This document shows, piece after piece, positions 52,215 to 60,799 of a stretch of DNA of 64,000 nucleotides (position 1 is its first letter; every line of letters starts with the position of its first letter). Location: assembly GCF_008086045.1 (NCBI RefSeq), contig NZ_VSEY01000048.1, positions 33,728 to 97,727 of the forward strand, in the 5' to 3' direction. The position numbers and the translations under genes were made by a program. The notes under the pieces were generated by a model that was given only the letters and a program-made list of their open reading frames with translations, did no database searches and was not told the DNA's origin. Source of the DNA: Nonomuraea sp. PA05. Lineage in GTDB: Bacteria > Actinomycetota > Actinomycetes > Streptosporangiales > Streptosporangiaceae.

Positions 52215-52658
52215 TCAGAGCTCCTCGGCGATCTTCTCGATGGCGCCGAACATGCGCGGCCAGCCGCCGCCCATGATCCGCCGCGAGAGCTGCTGCAGCT
52301 CGTCGCCCGGGTCGAAGCCCTCGTGGTCGAGGAACAGCCGGGTCCCCCTCCCCTCGGGCTCCAGCCGCCAGGTGACCGTCCAGTCGACCTTGCCGTCGCT
52401 CCAGCTGATCCGCAGCAGCTTCTCCGGCTCGATCCGCAGCACCTCGCAGTACACGATCCCGTCGAACCCGACCTGCTTCTTGGGCTGCGTGGTGAAGGTG
52501 AACCGGTGCCCCACCTCCGCCTTGAAGTCGCCCGGCATGAGCCACCGGGCGACCAGGTCGGGCTCGGTGAGCGCCCGCCACACCTTCGCGGGCGGATGCG
52601 CGATGAACTGGTCGAGCCTGATCGCCCGCAGGTCCTCAGCCGTCGGTTCTTGAGTCAT
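52215..52658 (-). CDS. SRPBCC/AHSA1-family protein
   Basis: 147 residues, START-like fold with IRLDQFIAHPPAKVWRALTE at the N terminus and GTRLFLDHEGFDP near the middle. This family binds hydrophobic ligands and is often encoded with an ArsR repressor, as here; the ATG overlaps the end of the ArsR gene by 23 bases. Last gene of a three-gene operon. Ligand unknown. Confidence 0.88.
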   Translation of the reverse strand: MTQEPTAEDLRAIRLDQFIAHPPAKVWRALTEPDLVARWLMPGDFKAEVGHRFTFTTQPKKQVGFDGIVYCEVLRIEPEKLLRISWSDGKVDWTVTWRLEPEGRGTRLFLDHEGFDPGDELQQLSRRIMGGGWPRMFGAIEKIAEEL

Positions 52659-52977
52659 CTTCGTCTTCCATCTCGTCGAGGAGTGCGGTGAGCGCGGTCA
52701 GCCGTTCGCGCCAGAACCGCTCGTACGGGGTGAGCCAGTCGCGGATCTCCATGAGCGGCGCCGCCTCCAGCCGGTAGTGCCGCTCCCTGCCCTGGCGCGT
52801 CTCGGCCACGAGCCCGGCGTCCTTGAGCACCTTGAGGTGCTCCGACACGCTGGGCCTGCTCATGTCGAACCGCTCGGCCAGCCGCCCGGCGGGCTGGGCG
52901 CCCTCATCGAGCAGCAGGCGCAGCAGCTCGCGCCTGGCCGGGCTGGCCAGGGCGGTGAACACGTGGTCGGCGCTCAC
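52636..52977 (-). CDS. ArsR-family transcriptional repressor
   Basis: 113 residues, winged helix: HVFTALASPARRELLRLLLD, AERFDMSRPSVSEHLKVLKD and the wing RQGRERHYRLE. It lacks the Cys-rich metal site of true ArsR/SmtB sensors, as do SRPBCC-linked members. GTG 52977 overlaps the VOC gene stop by 4 bases. It should bind the palindrome at 53342-53357 and repress the operon. Confidence 0.9.
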   Translation of the reverse strand: MSADHVFTALASPARRELLRLLLDEGAQPAGRLAERFDMSRPSVSEHLKVLKDAGLVAETRQGRERHYRLEAAPLMEIRDWLTPYERFWRERLTALTALLDEMEDEDDSRTDG

Positions 52978-53327
52978 GTCTGGCTGACCACGAAGCCGTT
53001 GCCGAACGGGTCGTGGAAGAGCAACTGGCGGCCCCACGCCTCCTGGCTCGGCCCCTGGAAGGCGGCTCCGCCCTCCTTGAGCCCGGCGGCCAGCGCGTCG
53101 AGGTCGGGCGCGCCCAGCACGAGGCCACCGATGGGCGCCATGCCGGGGAACCAGGAGGCCAGCAGCAGCGTGGTCGTGGCGCCCTCGGGCGCGACGGTGA
53201 GCCAGCGGCCCATCGGGAACGGGTTGTCGGTGCGCACCTCGAAGCCGAGGACGCGGGTGTAGAAGCCGAGCGCCCGTTCCTGGTCGGCGACGGGCACGGT
53301 GACCGTGAGAATGGAGGAGATCGGCAT
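52974..53327 (-). CDS. VOC (glyoxalase/bleomycin resistance-like) protein
   Basis: 117 residues from ATG 53327. Two beta-alpha-beta units: ILTVTVPVADQERALGFYTR in the first and LLFHDPFGNGFVVSQ in the second. It is the size of a one-module VOC protein that dimerises and binds metal or a hydrophobic ligand. The start is placed at ATG 53327 because the -10 box TATAGT lies 7 bases upstream, so the mRNA probably begins at this ATG. First gene of the VOC-ArsR-SRPBCC operon. Confidence 0.87.
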   Translation of the reverse strand: MPISSILTVTVPVADQERALGFYTRVLGFEVRTDNPFPMGRWLTVAPEGATTTLLLASWFPGMAPIGGLVLGAPDLDALAAGLKEGGAAFQGPSQEAWGRQLLFHDPFGNGFVVSQT

Positions 53328-53335
53328 GTCAGCCA

Positions 53336-53364
53336 CTATACGTAGGAATTTTCCTACATGACAA
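53336..53364 (-). promoter_or_regulatory. promoter of the VOC-ArsR-SRPBCC operon
   Basis: Minus-strand TTGTCA (53364-53359), an 18-base spacer and TATAGT (53341-53336). The A of ATG 53327 is placed where transcription should start, suggesting a leaderless mRNA. The ArsR palindrome occupies the spacer. Confidence 0.75.
53342..53357. promoter_or_regulatory. ArsR operator palindrome
   Basis: GTAGGAA-TT-TTCCTAC, perfect 7-bp arms, of the TAGGAAA-type sites bound by SRPBCC-linked ArsR repressors. It lies between the -35 and -10 boxes. Confidence 0.78.
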
Positions 53365-53428
53365 CCCGGACGAATCTCAGGGTGCTCCCTGATGGACCCC
53401 CTAGATCGGCTCTCCCTAGACTTGAGCC

Positions 53429-54088
53429 ATGCTCATCGACGACTACGTGGCGGAGCTCGACGGCGCCCTGAGCGGCCCGCACGGCCCCAAGCGGGACCTC
53501 GTCGTCGAGGCCCGCGACAGCCTGACCGACACCGCCGACGCGTTCGAGGCCGGCGGCCTGGAGCGGGCGGAGGCCGAGCGGCTGGCGGTGGCGGAGTTCG
53601 GCGAGATCCGCGAGGTCGCGCCCGGCTACCAGGCCGAGCTGACCGTCGTCGCGGGGCGGCGGCTGGGGGTGCTGCTGTTCATCAGCGTGCCGATCACGGT
53701 GGCCATGTGGTCAGTGTTGTGGCGGATATATCCGGGCACCGACGAGGCCTGGCTCGCCCAGCCGTGGTGGTACTCCTCCGCCTCCCGGCTGCTCGACGTC
53801 ATCCAGCTCGGCACCGGCCTGTACGGCGGCCTCGTGCTCTACGCCCTGAGCCGGGGCTCGCGCTGGATCCGCCGGCCCAGACTGGCCACCAGGTCGCTGG
53901 GCGTACTGGTCTTCGCCTCGCTGCCGGTCACGGCGGGCCTGGGGCTGCTGATGACGTTCGGCATGGACTCCCCCAACACCCTGGACGGCCTGCCCGCCCT
54001 CATGGCGAACCTGGTGACGTCGGCCATGTGGGCGATCCAGATCTACGGCGCCACCCGGTGTGTGCGCATGACCCGGGCGGCCCGCTAG
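53429..54088 (+). CDS. HAAS-domain (permease prefix) membrane protein
   Basis: 219 residues. N-terminal helical domain (about 1-75, with LVVEARDSLTDTADAFEAGG and GEIREVAPGYQ) of the permease-prefix/HAAS kind, then four hydrophobic segments (GVLLFISVPITVAMWSVLW, near 125-140, LGVLVFASLPVTAGLGLLM, ALMANLVTSAMWAIQIYGA). Such genes are typically paired with PadR regulators, and a padR gene converges on it with a 4-base overlap. Role in signalling to or modulation of transporters is inferred. Confidence 0.78.
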   Translation: MLIDDYVAELDGALSGPHGPKRDLVVEARDSLTDTADAFEAGGLERAEAERLAVAEFGEIREVAPGYQAELTVVAGRRLGVLLFISVPITVAMWSVLWRIYPGTDEAWLAQPWWYSSASRLLDVIQLGTGLYGGLVLYALSRGSRWIRRPRLATRSLGVLVFASLPVTAGLGLLMTFGMDSPNTLDGLPALMANLVTSAMWAIQIYGATRCVRMTRAAR

Positions 54089-54420
54089 CGCACGGCGCTC
54101 GCGTCCGCCCGCAGGACGCCGCCGATCACGCTGGTGAACTCCTGCCAGGCCGACCGCTCCCCCTGGAGCTGCTTCCTCCCGGAGTCGGTCAGCCGGTACG
54201 TGCGCCGCTTGCGCCCGCCCACCGTCGCCCACTCGCTCGACAGGTGGCCGATCCGCTCCAGCCTGCGCAGCGCCGGGTAGACGGTGCCCGTGGGCACGTT
54301 GAGCGCGCCTCCACTGCGTTCCTGCAGCGCCTCGATGATGGCGTAGCCGTGCAGCGGCTCGCGCTCCAGCACTGAGAGCAACAGCGCGTCCATGTGACCG
54401 CGCAGCGCATCAGGGTTCAT
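54085..54420 (-). CDS. PadR-family transcriptional regulator
   Basis: 111 residues. PadR winged helix MDALLLSVLEREPLHGYAI, VPTGTVYPALRRLERIGHL and GGRKRRTYRLTDSG, with a short C-terminal dimer helix (family 2). ATG 54420 gives the standard N terminus. It is separated from cydA by an 86-base region that carries a 10-bp-armed palindrome, a candidate binding site. Confidence 0.9.
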   Translation of the reverse strand: MNPDALRGHMDALLLSVLEREPLHGYAIIEALQERSGGALNVPTGTVYPALRRLERIGHLSSEWATVGGRKRRTYRLTDSGRKQLQGERSAWQEFTSVIGGVLRADASAVR

Positions 54421-54458
54421 GTCACTGATCCTAGACACCGTTCCGCTAAGTAGCCAGT

Positions 54459-54483
54459 CTACATATAGGCTGTCTATATGTAG
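54459..54483. promoter_or_regulatory. 10-bp-armed palindrome between padR and cydA
   Basis: CTACATATAG (54459-54468), 5-base spacer, CTATATGTAG (54474-54483): a perfect inverted repeat, AT-rich, 23 bases before the cydA start. It may be a PadR operator covering both divergent promoters. It does not match the Rex site that controls cydABCD in Streptomyces. Confidence 0.65.
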
Positions 54484-54506
54484 CGAGGCACAATATCGGA
54501 GCGGTG

Positions 54507-55676
54507 ATGGACGCATTGGATCTGGCGCGGACACAGTTCGCGGTGACGGGCAGCCTGCACTTCCTGTTCGTGGTGCTCACGCTGGGGCTGGCGCCACTGG
54601 TGGCGATCATGCACACCCGGTGGGCGATGTCCGGCAAGCCGTTACACGAGAGCATGACCCGGTTCTGGGGGCAGATCTATGTGATCAACTACGCCCTGGG
54701 CATCGTGACCGGGCTGGTGATGGAGTTCCAGTTCGGCCTCTCGTGGAGCGGGCTGTCGCACTACGCGGGCGACGTGTTCGGCGCGCCGCTGGCCATGGAG
54801 ACGCTGGTGGCGTTCTTCCTGGAGTCCACGTTCCTCGGCCTGTGGATCTTCGGCTGGGGGCGGCTGCCCAGATGGGCGCACCTGGCGTGCATCTGGCTCG
54901 TGACGCTGACGGCGTACGCGAGCGCGTTCTTCATCATGGTGGCCAACTCCTTCCTGCAGAACCCCGCCGGCGCCGTCGTCAGCGGCGGCCGGATGGCGCT
55001 GACGGACGTCGGCGCGCTGTTCACCAACAAGGCGCTCGTCTTCTCCTTCCCGCACGTCGCCGGGGCCGGGCTGTTCACCGGCGGCATGGTGCTGGTCGGC
55101 GCGAGCGCGTACCGGCTGCGGCGCAAGGCGCGGGAAACCGAGTTCTTCAGCCGGTCGCTGCGGACCGGCGTCGTCACCGCGGCCATCGGCGTCCTCCTGA
55201 CCATGGGCTTCGGATACGCGCAGTTCGCCGCCGTCCCCGAGAACAAGTTCGGCAGCCACAACCTCCTGGCCGCCACCGGGCTCGGGTTCATGATCGAGTT
55301 CGGTCAGCTCCTGGGGCTCTTCGTGCTGCTCGTGATGCTGCCGATGATCAGGATCCTGCCGCGGGCACGATGGACGCACCCGATCCTGATCGCGATCACG
55401 CCGCTGCCGTTCGTGCTGTCCATCCTCGGCTGGATGGCCAGGGAGATCGGCCGGCAGCCCTGGATGATCTGGGAGCGGCTCACCGTGGCCGACGCCATGT
55501 CACCCGGCCTCACCCCCGGGATGGTGACGACCTCGCTCCTCGGGTTCGGCGCCGTGCTGGGGCTGCTGGCCGTCGTCGACTACGTGCTCATCGCCCGGGT
55601 CGTCAGGCGCGGCCCGCACGCCCTCGACCTCGGCGCCACCCGCGACGAGCCCCGCACCCCCGCCCCCAGCTACTGA
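54507..55676 (+). CDS. cydA: cytochrome bd oxidase subunit I, short form
   Basis: 389 residues against the usual 450-520. Heme ligand His in GSLHFLFVVLTLGLAPL and FSFPHVAGAGLF, acidic pair METLVAFFLEST and the quinone-side GRQPWMIWERL are present. The Q-loop region is short, as in CydA of the minimal type. The enzyme reduces oxygen to water with menaquinol and works at low oxygen. ATG 54507 is used with GGAG 5 bases upstream. First gene of cydA-cydB-cydD-cydC. Confidence 0.9.
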   Translation: MDALDLARTQFAVTGSLHFLFVVLTLGLAPLVAIMHTRWAMSGKPLHESMTRFWGQIYVINYALGIVTGLVMEFQFGLSWSGLSHYAGDVFGAPLAMETLVAFFLESTFLGLWIFGWGRLPRWAHLACIWLVTLTAYASAFFIMVANSFLQNPAGAVVSGGRMALTDVGALFTNKALVFSFPHVAGAGLFTGGMVLVGASAYRLRRKARETEFFSRSLRTGVVTAAIGVLLTMGFGYAQFAAVPENKFGSHNLLAATGLGFMIEFGQLLGLFVLLVMLPMIRILPRARWTHPILIAITPLPFVLSILGWMAREIGRQPWMIWERLTVADAMSPGLTPGMVTTSLLGFGAVLGLLAVVDYVLIARVVRRGPHALDLGATRDEPRTPAPSY

Positions 55677-55690
55677 GGAGTGTCCGCGAC

Positions 55691-56455
55691 ATGGAAGTGA
55701 TCTGGTTCGCCGTCTTCACGGCGCTGCTGGCCGGCTACTTCGCGCTGGAGGGCTTCGACCTGGGCGTGGGGCTGCTGCTGCCGGTGCTGGGCAGGACCCG
55801 CGAGAACCGGGACAGGATGGTCGCCGCGATGGCCCCGTACGTGCTGGCCAACGAGGTGTGGCTGGTGGCCGTGGCCGGAACCATGTTCGGCGTCTACCCG
55901 CTGCTCGAAGGCGAGGTCCTGTTCGGGCTCTACCCGCTGGTCGTGGCCATGCTGCTGTGCTGGGTGCTGCGGGACGCCGGGCTGTGGTTCCGCCGCCGCC
56001 TGGACGGCTCCGCCTGGCGGGGCTTCTGGGACGCGGCCATCGCGTTCGGCTCACTCGGGCTGTCGGCCGGCTGGGGCATGGCCCTGTACGCCGCCGCCAC
56101 CGGCTTCGACTCCCCGCCCGTGCACCCGCTCGGGCTCCTGCTCGGCGTCGTCGTCACCCTGCTGCTCGCCTTCCACGGCTGGACGTTCCTCGGCTGGCGG
56201 ACGCCGGGGCGGTTCGGCGTCACCCGGTCGGGGCGGGTGCTGCTGGCGTCGGGGATCGTCGCCGCGCTGCCCGCGCTGGGGGTGCTCGGGGGCGCGATGC
56301 CGTACCTGCTGGAGCACAGCGCGCCCGCGGCCACGCTGAATGTGCTCAGTGTCATGGTCCTGCCCGTCGCACCCATCATGCTGGGGGCGCAAGTATGGGT
56401 ATGGCGCACTTTCCGGCCAGGCAAGGACGCCTACCGCCTGCCGTCGTTCTTCTGA
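55691..56455 (+). CDS. cydB: cytochrome bd oxidase subunit II, short form
   Basis: 254 residues against about 330-380 for most CydB, with seven or so membrane segments. It opens VIWFAVFTALLAGYFALEGFDLGVG (given here in two parts of the conserved GFDLGVG type) and keeps NEVWLVAVAG. The start follows a GAGGAG site 14 bases after cydA. It forms the oxidase heterodimer with CydA. Confidence 0.88.
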   Translation: MEVIWFAVFTALLAGYFALEGFDLGVGLLLPVLGRTRENRDRMVAAMAPYVLANEVWLVAVAGTMFGVYPLLEGEVLFGLYPLVVAMLLCWVLRDAGLWFRRRLDGSAWRGFWDAAIAFGSLGLSAGWGMALYAAATGFDSPPVHPLGLLLGVVVTLLLAFHGWTFLGWRTPGRFGVTRSGRVLLASGIVAALPALGVLGGAMPYLLEHSAPAATLNVLSVMVLPVAPIMLGAQVWVWRTFRPGKDAYRLPSFF

Positions 56456-56461
56456 GGGAAC

Positions 56462-58366
56462 GTGCACAAGGATCTGTTCGCACTCATGCGGGCCGAGCGC
56501 TCGGTCCGCCGCCACCTGGGCGTCACGATGGCCGCCGCCGTGCTCGCGGGGCTGCTCGTGCTGGTGCAGGCCGAACTGCTGGCCGGGGTGCTGTCCGGGC
56601 GCTTCGCCACCGGCGTCCTGGCCGTGCTGGCGGCGGTGGTGGGCGTACGGGCGCTGCTGGCCTGGACGCAGGGCGTCTACGCCGGGCACACCGCCACCGG
56701 GGTGAAGTCCGCCCTGCGGCACCGGCTCCTGCAACGGCTGCGCGAGCTCGGCCCTGCCCGGCTCACCGCGCACCGCTCCGGCGAACTCGTCACCCTGGCC
56801 GGGCGCGGCCTCGACGGGCTCGACAACTACCTGACCGGTTACCTGCCGTCCATCGCGGTGGCCGCCGTGGTGCCCGTCGCCGTCCTCGTCCGGCTGTTCG
56901 CCGCCGACCTGGCCAGCGCGGTGATCGTGCTCGTCACGCTGCCGCTCATCCCCGTCTTCGGCGCGCTCGTCGGCATGACCACCAAGGCGGTCACCGAACG
57001 GCAGTTCGTGGCGCTGTCGCGGCTCGGCGGGCACTTCCTCGACGTGGTGCGCGGCCTGCCCACCCTGCGCGCCTTCGGCCGGGCCCGCTACCAGGCCACC
57101 GTCATCCAGCAGATCGCCGACGCGCACCGCACCGCCACCATGCGGACGTTGCGGGTGGCGTTCCTGTCGTCGCTGGTGCTGGAGTTGTGCGCGTCGCTCT
57201 CGCTGGCGCTGGTGGCGGTGCCGGTGGGGCTGCGGCTGCTCGGGGGGTCGCTGGACCTGACCACGGCGTTGCTGGTGTTGCTGCTGGCGCCGGAGGCCTA
57301 TCTGCCGTTGCGGGCGATGGGGACGCGGTTCCACGCCTCCATGGAGGGGGTGGCCGCCGCCGACGCGGCCTTCGCCGTCCTGGACCGGCCGGGGGACGAC
57401 CCGCGGCCCGCCGATGCACCCCGGCCCGCCGACGCACCCCGGCCCGCCCAGGCAGCGCGGCCCGGAGACACAGCACGAGACGGCGACGCATCGCAGCCCG
57501 GCGACGCACCGGAGATCCGGCTGGAGCACGTCACGGTGCGCTATCCCGGGCGGGACGGCGCGGCCCTGGAGGACGTCACGCTCACGATCGGCCCACGCGA
57601 ACGGGTCGCCCTGGTCGGCGAGAGCGGCGGCGGCAAGAGCACGCTGCTCCACCTGATCCTCGGCTTCATCCAGCCGTCCGAGGGCCGCGTCCTCGTGGAC
57701 GGCGCCGACCTGCGCGACCTCGACCTCGCGGCCTGGCGGGCGCGGCTGGCGTTCGTCGCCCAGCGGCCGCACCTGTTCGCCACGTCGGTCGCCGACAACA
57801 TCCGCCTCGGCTCCCCCACCGCCTCGCCGGACGACGTGCGCAGGGCAGCGGCGGCGGCGCACGCCGACTTCGTGGCGTCCCTGCCGCAGGGGTTCGACAC
57901 GGTGCTGGGCGAGCGCGGCGCCAACCTTTCGGCCGGGCAGCGGCAGCGCATCGCCCTGGCGCGGGCCTTCTGCCGCCCCGGCGCGTCGGTGCTCCTGCTG
58001 GACGAGCCCACGGCCCGCCTGGACGGGCGCAGCGAGGCGGCGGTCGTCTCGGGCACCTCGGACCTGGCGCGCGGCCGCACGGCCGTCATCGTCGCCCACC
58101 GGCCCGCCATGATCGACCTCGCCGACCGGGTCATCCGCGTCCACGAGGGCCGCATCGTCTCCGACACCACCCGCCCTCGCCACCCACCGGCCGACCCCAC
58201 GCCCACGCCCGCACCGCCGGGAAGCACCACCCCCACGTTGCCGGAGGGCGCCACGCCCGGGGCGGTGAGCGGTGGCGCACGCGCCGGGGCGGAGGGCGGC
58301 GCGCCCGGGGTGAGCGTGAGCACGACGCCCGCCGTGACGGCGCGGCCCGAAGGGAGCGCGCGATGA
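56462..58366 (+). CDS. cydD: ABC transporter CydD, for cytochrome bd assembly
   Basis: 634 residues. Six-helix transmembrane domain (about 15-300), a Pro/Ala/Asp repeat linker (PRPADAPRPADAPRPA, about 318-335) and an ATPase with Walker A GESGGGKST, signature LSAGQRQRIALARAF and Walker B VLLLDEP. A low-complexity tail of about 75 residues follows. With CydC it exports thiols such as glutathione or cysteine (in actinomycetes perhaps mycothiol) for oxidase assembly. GTG 56462 starts six bases after cydB. Confidence 0.9.
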   Translation: MHKDLFALMRAERSVRRHLGVTMAAAVLAGLLVLVQAELLAGVLSGRFATGVLAVLAAVVGVRALLAWTQGVYAGHTATGVKSALRHRLLQRLRELGPARLTAHRSGELVTLAGRGLDGLDNYLTGYLPSIAVAAVVPVAVLVRLFAADLASAVIVLVTLPLIPVFGALVGMTTKAVTERQFVALSRLGGHFLDVVRGLPTLRAFGRARYQATVIQQIADAHRTATMRTLRVAFLSSLVLELCASLSLALVAVPVGLRLLGGSLDLTTALLVLLLAPEAYLPLRAMGTRFHASMEGVAAADAAFAVLDRPGDDPRPADAPRPADAPRPAQAARPGDTARDGDASQPGDAPEIRLEHVTVRYPGRDGAALEDVTLTIGPRERVALVGESGGGKSTLLHLILGFIQPSEGRVLVDGADLRDLDLAAWRARLAFVAQRPHLFATSVADNIRLGSPTASPDDVRRAAAAAHADFVASLPQGFDTVLGERGANLSAGQRQRIALARAFCRPGASVLLLDEPTARLDGRSEAAVVSGTSDLARGRTAVIVAHRPAMIDLADRVIRVHEGRIVSDTTRPRHPPADPTPTPAPPGSTTPTLPEGATPGAVSGGARAGAEGGAPGVSVSTTPAVTARPEGSAR

Positions 58367-60096
58367 ACCGGCGGATGAGCACCCGGCTGGTGTGGGCGGT
58401 GCTGGCGGGCGCGGCGGCCGACCTGGCCGGGCTGGGCCTGATCGCCGCCGCCGCCTGGCTGATCACCAGGGCCGCAGAACAACCACCGCTGGCCGCCCTG
58501 AGCGTGGCGATCGTGGCCACCAGGGCGTTCGCCACCGGAAAGGGCGTCTTCCGCTACGCCGAGCGCCTCACCGGCCACGACGTGGCCCTGCGCGCCCAGG
58601 CGGGCACCCGCGAACGCCTGTACGAGGCCCTCATTCCCCCGCAGCGCCCCCGCCACGGCGGCGCCGACCTGCTGAGCCGGATGGTGGACGACACCGAGGC
58701 CGTGCAGGACCTGCTCGTCCGCTGCCTCCTGCCCGCGGCCGCGGCGGCGATGGCGGGGCTGGCGGCGGTCGTGATCGGGCTGACGATCATGCCGGTGGCG
58801 GCGCTGGTGCTGGTGGCCGGGCTGGTGGTGGCCGGGGTGGCGCTGCCGGCGGGCACGGCGGCGGCGGCGCGCCGCTGGTCGGCCAGGATCGCCCCCGCGC
58901 GGGCCGCGCTGGCGAGCCGGGTGGCGGATCTGGTGCACGGCTCGGCGGACCTGGCCGCGTACGGGGCGGACGACGAGGCGCTGGCGAAGGCGCTGGCGGC
59001 CGACGAGGCGCTGGCCGCGCTGGAGCGCCGCCAGGCCCGTGTCCACGCCGCCGCTCTGGCGGGCGGCACGCTGGTGCAGGGGCTGACCGTGGCGGCCGTC
59101 GTCCTGCTCGCGCAGGGCGCGGGCGCCTCTTCCGTGGGTACGGCCGTGCTCGCGCTGACGTCCCTGGTGGCCTTCGAGCCCGTGCTGCCGCTGGCGGCGG
59201 CGGGCGAGCGGATGGCGGGCATCACGGCGGCGCTGCGGCGGCTGCGCGACGTGCGCTCGGCCGCCCCGGCGACGGCGGAGCCCACCGCGCCCGCGCCCCG
59301 GCCCGAGGCGCCCCTGACCATCGAGATCGACGACCTCGTGGTCCGCCACGCGACACCCGCCCGCCCCGCACCGGACGCCCGCCCCGCGCTGGACGGGCGG
59401 CCCGCCCTGGACGGGCGGCCCGCGCTGGACGGGGTGTCGCTGCGGCTGACCCCCGGCAAGCGGGTCGCCGTCGTGGGCCCCAGCGGCGCGGGCAAGAGCA
59501 CGCTGCTGGCCGCCCTGATGCGCCTGATCGACCCCGAGTCCGGCACGATCACCGTCAACGGCGCTCCCCTGGCGAACCTGGCGGGCGACGACGTACGCAC
59601 TCTCATGACGGGCCTGACGCAGGACCCGTACATCTTCCGCGCCTCCCTGCGCGACAACCTGCGCCTGGCGGGCCCGGACGCCGGCGCCGAGGCGCTGCGC
59701 CGCGCCGTGCGGGACGCCAGGCTGGACGGCTGGGTGGAGCGCACCGGCTGGGACGCCGAGCTGGGCGAGGACGGCAGGACCGTGTCCGGCGGCCAGTTGC
59801 AGCGCCTGGCCCTGGCCAGGGCACTGCTGTACGACCCGCCGGTGCTGCTGCTTGACGAGCCGGCCGAGGCGCTGGACGAGGAGACGGCCGACCGGCTGAT
59901 GGCCGATCTGCTGGACGTGACCCGCGACCGCACGACGCTGCTCGTGACCCACCGGCTGAAGGGGCTGGAGGGAATCGACGAGATCGTGGTGCTGGAGGAG
60001 GGCCGGGTCATCCAGCGGGGGCGGCATGACGAGCTGGTGGCCGTGCCCGGTTACTACCGGGATCTGTGGGAGTCCGAGGTCCTGACCAGGCGGTAG
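58363..60096 (+). CDS. cydC: ABC transporter CydC, for cytochrome bd assembly
   Basis: 577 residues, partner of CydD. Six membrane helices, then an ATPase with Walker A GPSGAGKST, signature VSGGQLQRLALARAL and Walker B VLLLDEPAEAL. The linker before the ATPase contains a three-fold PALDGR repeat. ATGA overlap with cydD. Its last residues (ESEVLTRR) end 82 bases before the next operon. Confidence 0.9.
   Translation: MNRRMSTRLVWAVLAGAAADLAGLGLIAAAAWLITRAAEQPPLAALSVAIVATRAFATGKGVFRYAERLTGHDVALRAQAGTRERLYEALIPPQRPRHGGADLLSRMVDDTEAVQDLLVRCLLPAAAAAMAGLAAVVIGLTIMPVAALVLVAGLVVAGVALPAGTAAAARRWSARIAPARAALASRVADLVHGSADLAAYGADDEALAKALAADEALAALERRQARVHAAALAGGTLVQGLTVAAVVLLAQGAGASSVGTAVLALTSLVAFEPVLPLAAAGERMAGITAALRRLRDVRSAAPATAEPTAPAPRPEAPLTIEIDDLVVRHATPARPAPDARPALDGRPALDGRPALDGVSLRLTPGKRVAVVGPSGAGKSTLLAALMRLIDPESGTITVNGAPLANLAGDDVRTLMTGLTQDPYIFRASLRDNLRLAGPDAGAEALRRAVRDARLDGWVERTGWDAELGEDGRTVSGGQLQRLALARALLYDPPVLLLDEPAEALDEETADRLMADLLDVTRDRTTLLVTHRLKGLEGIDEIVVLEEGRVIQRGRHDELVAVPGYYRDLWESEVLTRR
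59386..59433 (+). repeat. 18-bp in-frame tandem repeat in cydC
   Basis: Units at 59386-59403, 59404-59421 and a partial 59422-59433 (GCGCTGGACGGGCGGCCC type) encode PALDGR repeats in the linker before the ATPase domain. Confidence 0.85.
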
Positions 60097-60137
60097 CCGT
60101 GCCGGACGGCTCGGGACTTGAGTTTGCGCCGCCATGA

Positions 60138-60154
60138 GGTTTACGATGCAAACC
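60138..60154. promoter_or_regulatory. GGTTT-N7-AAACC inverted repeat before the membrane-protein operon
   Basis: Perfect 5-bp arms with a 7-base centre, 25 bases before the first start codon. GTTTGC/GCAAAC-like half-sites occur on both sides (about 60122, 60172). Possible site of the winged-helix regulator encoded next in the operon. Confidence 0.4.
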
Positions 60155-60178
60155 AGTTTGATACATCGAGGAGTTTGC

Positions 60179-60799
60179 ATGGTGGACGACGAGCGCACAC
60201 CGAGCCCCGACGAGATGCTCCGGCTGATCGAGGAGCAGAGCGCCGCCACCACGAGATGGATCTACGGCGATCCGCTCCTGCTCTACGTCCCCTGGGGCGT
60301 GGCCTGGGCGCTCGGCTTCACCGCGCTTTTCCTGCACTACGGCCTGGACGGGCATCCCTACGCGCCGATCAGCCAGATGCAGGCCGTGGGCGTGCTGATG
60401 GTGGCGCAGGTCGTGGCGGGCGGCATCTCCGCCTTGGGGTTCGTCCGGCTGAACCAGATAGTGCGCGGCGATTCGAAGGCCAGAGGAACCATGTTCGGCT
60501 ACGCCTGGTTCGCCGGGTTCACGCTCATGACCGTCCTGTGCAACAGGATATCCCCGCACCTGCCGGCCGAGGAGAGCGGCCTGCTGTGGGCGGGCTCCTC
60601 GCTGATGCTGGTGGCGGCGCTGCAGATGGCGGGCGGCGCGGTCTTCCTCAACTGGCCCATGTTCTTCTTCGGCGTCTTCATCGGCGCCGTGAACGCGCTG
60701 GGCCTGCTGCTCGGCGCCGGATGGCACGCGCTGCTGACGGCCGCGCTGCTGGGCGGAGGCTTCATCGCGGTCGGGGTGGCCCTGAGGCTCCGCTCGTGA
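60179..60799 (+). CDS. integral membrane protein, unknown function
   Basis: 206 residues. A charged helical N terminus of about 30 residues, then six hydrophobic segments (LLLYVPWGVAWALGFTALFL, MQAVGVLMVAQVVAGGISAL and four more). GAGGAG lies five bases before ATG 60179. It heads an operon with a winged-helix regulator and an ABC exporter, overlapping the next gene by 4 bases; this order is common in actinomycetes. Function unknown. Confidence 0.75.
   Translation: MVDDERTPSPDEMLRLIEEQSAATTRWIYGDPLLLYVPWGVAWALGFTALFLHYGLDGHPYAPISQMQAVGVLMVAQVVAGGISALGFVRLNQIVRGDSKARGTMFGYAWFAGFTLMTVLCNRISPHLPAEESGLLWAGSSLMLVAALQMAGGAVFLNWPMFFFGVFIGAVNALGLLLGAGWHALLTAALLGGGFIAVGVALRLRS

Noticed and set aside
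55858..60096. One 1412-residue frame across cydB, cydD and cydC
   Set aside because: Only the last 577 residues (CydC) are real. The front is an out-of-frame reading of cydB and cydD.
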